Source: Pyrenophora tritici-repentis
Lineage: Eukaryota > Ascomycota > Dothideomycetes > Pleosporales > Pleosporaceae
Direction: 5' to 3'
NCBI RefSeq assembly: GCF_003171515.1
Contig: NC_089391.1
Location: 3,162,001-3,226,000, forward strand
Length of the DNA stretch: 64,000 nucleotides
Part shown: positions 63,950-64,000 of the stretch, one piece after another
Numbering within the stretch: the first letter of the stretch is position 1
How the letters are laid out: each line of letters starts with the position of its first letter
The notes under the pieces: generated by a model
What the model saw: only the letters and a program-made list of their open reading frames with translations
Database searches by the model: none
What the model was told of the DNA's origin: nothing
Made by a program: the position numbers and the translations under genes

Positions 63950-64000
63950 GCGTAATTTAGCAGCCTGACATTGATTGCTTCTCTGCTGGCTTCTTCTTTT

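Noticed and set aside
1..64000. CRISPR arrays, bacterial-type operons, riboswitches
   Set aside because: The tandem repeats present are coding minisatellites or the retrotransposon leader; introns and gene structures are eukaryotic, so none of these applies.

Overview
The window is nuclear DNA from a filamentous ascomycete. The evidence is short spliceosomal introns (about 47-126 nt) with GTRNGT donors and CTAAC/CTGAC branch sites, plus a HET-domain gene, a Msb2-like mucin gene, several small cysteine-rich secreted protein genes and an LTR/Copia retrotransposon. The gene set is compatible with a Dothideomycete of the Pleosporales type; that placement is inference.

Layout. 1-1665 (-): kinase-like gene cut by the left edge. 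4542-7904 (-): mitochondrial Lon protease. 8863-10755 (-): secreted Ala/Pro-rich repeat protein. 12753-14834 (-): HET-domain gene with two in-frame stops. 16525-16986 (+): small secreted Cys protein. 18218-18409: solo Copia LTR, 90 bp upstream of a four-exon Cys-rich secreted protein gene (18500-18950, +). 21668-22440 (-): Yap-like bZIP factor. 25550-26359 (+): GNAT acetyltransferase. 27544-29607 (+): Prm10/ThrE membrane protein. 30901-31736 (-) and 32030-33631 (+): divergent mitochondrial pair TIM21 and MSP1. 34048-37054 (-): SEC27 (COPI beta'), nine exons including a 6-nt one. 37952-42028 (-): large mucin-like membrane protein. 46243-47298 (-): metallophosphoesterase with unresolved 5' end. 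47844-48402 (-): 8-Cys secreted protein. 49403-50587 (+): UFE1 syntaxin. 52229-58700: a Cys-rich secreted protein gene split by a complete Copia element (52355-58449) with a CTTTC target duplication. 59411-60759 (+): cytosolic aspartate aminotransferase. 61000-62772 (-): gag-like protein gene without pol. 63860-63940 (+): tRNA-Ser(AGA).

The housekeeping genes cover mitochondrial protein quality control and import (Lon, Tim21, Msp1), ER/Golgi traffic (Sec27, Ufe1) and amino-acid metabolism. They are separated by long gene-free stretches that hold the faster-evolving secreted, HET and transposon loci. The most notable points are the secreted-protein gene interrupted by a near-pristine Copia copy, the second copy of the same LTR just upstream of another secreted-protein gene, the 6-nt and 9-nt exons, and a possible domesticated gag gene. 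Exon joins were made by eye from splice consensus and reading-frame continuity, without transcript data.
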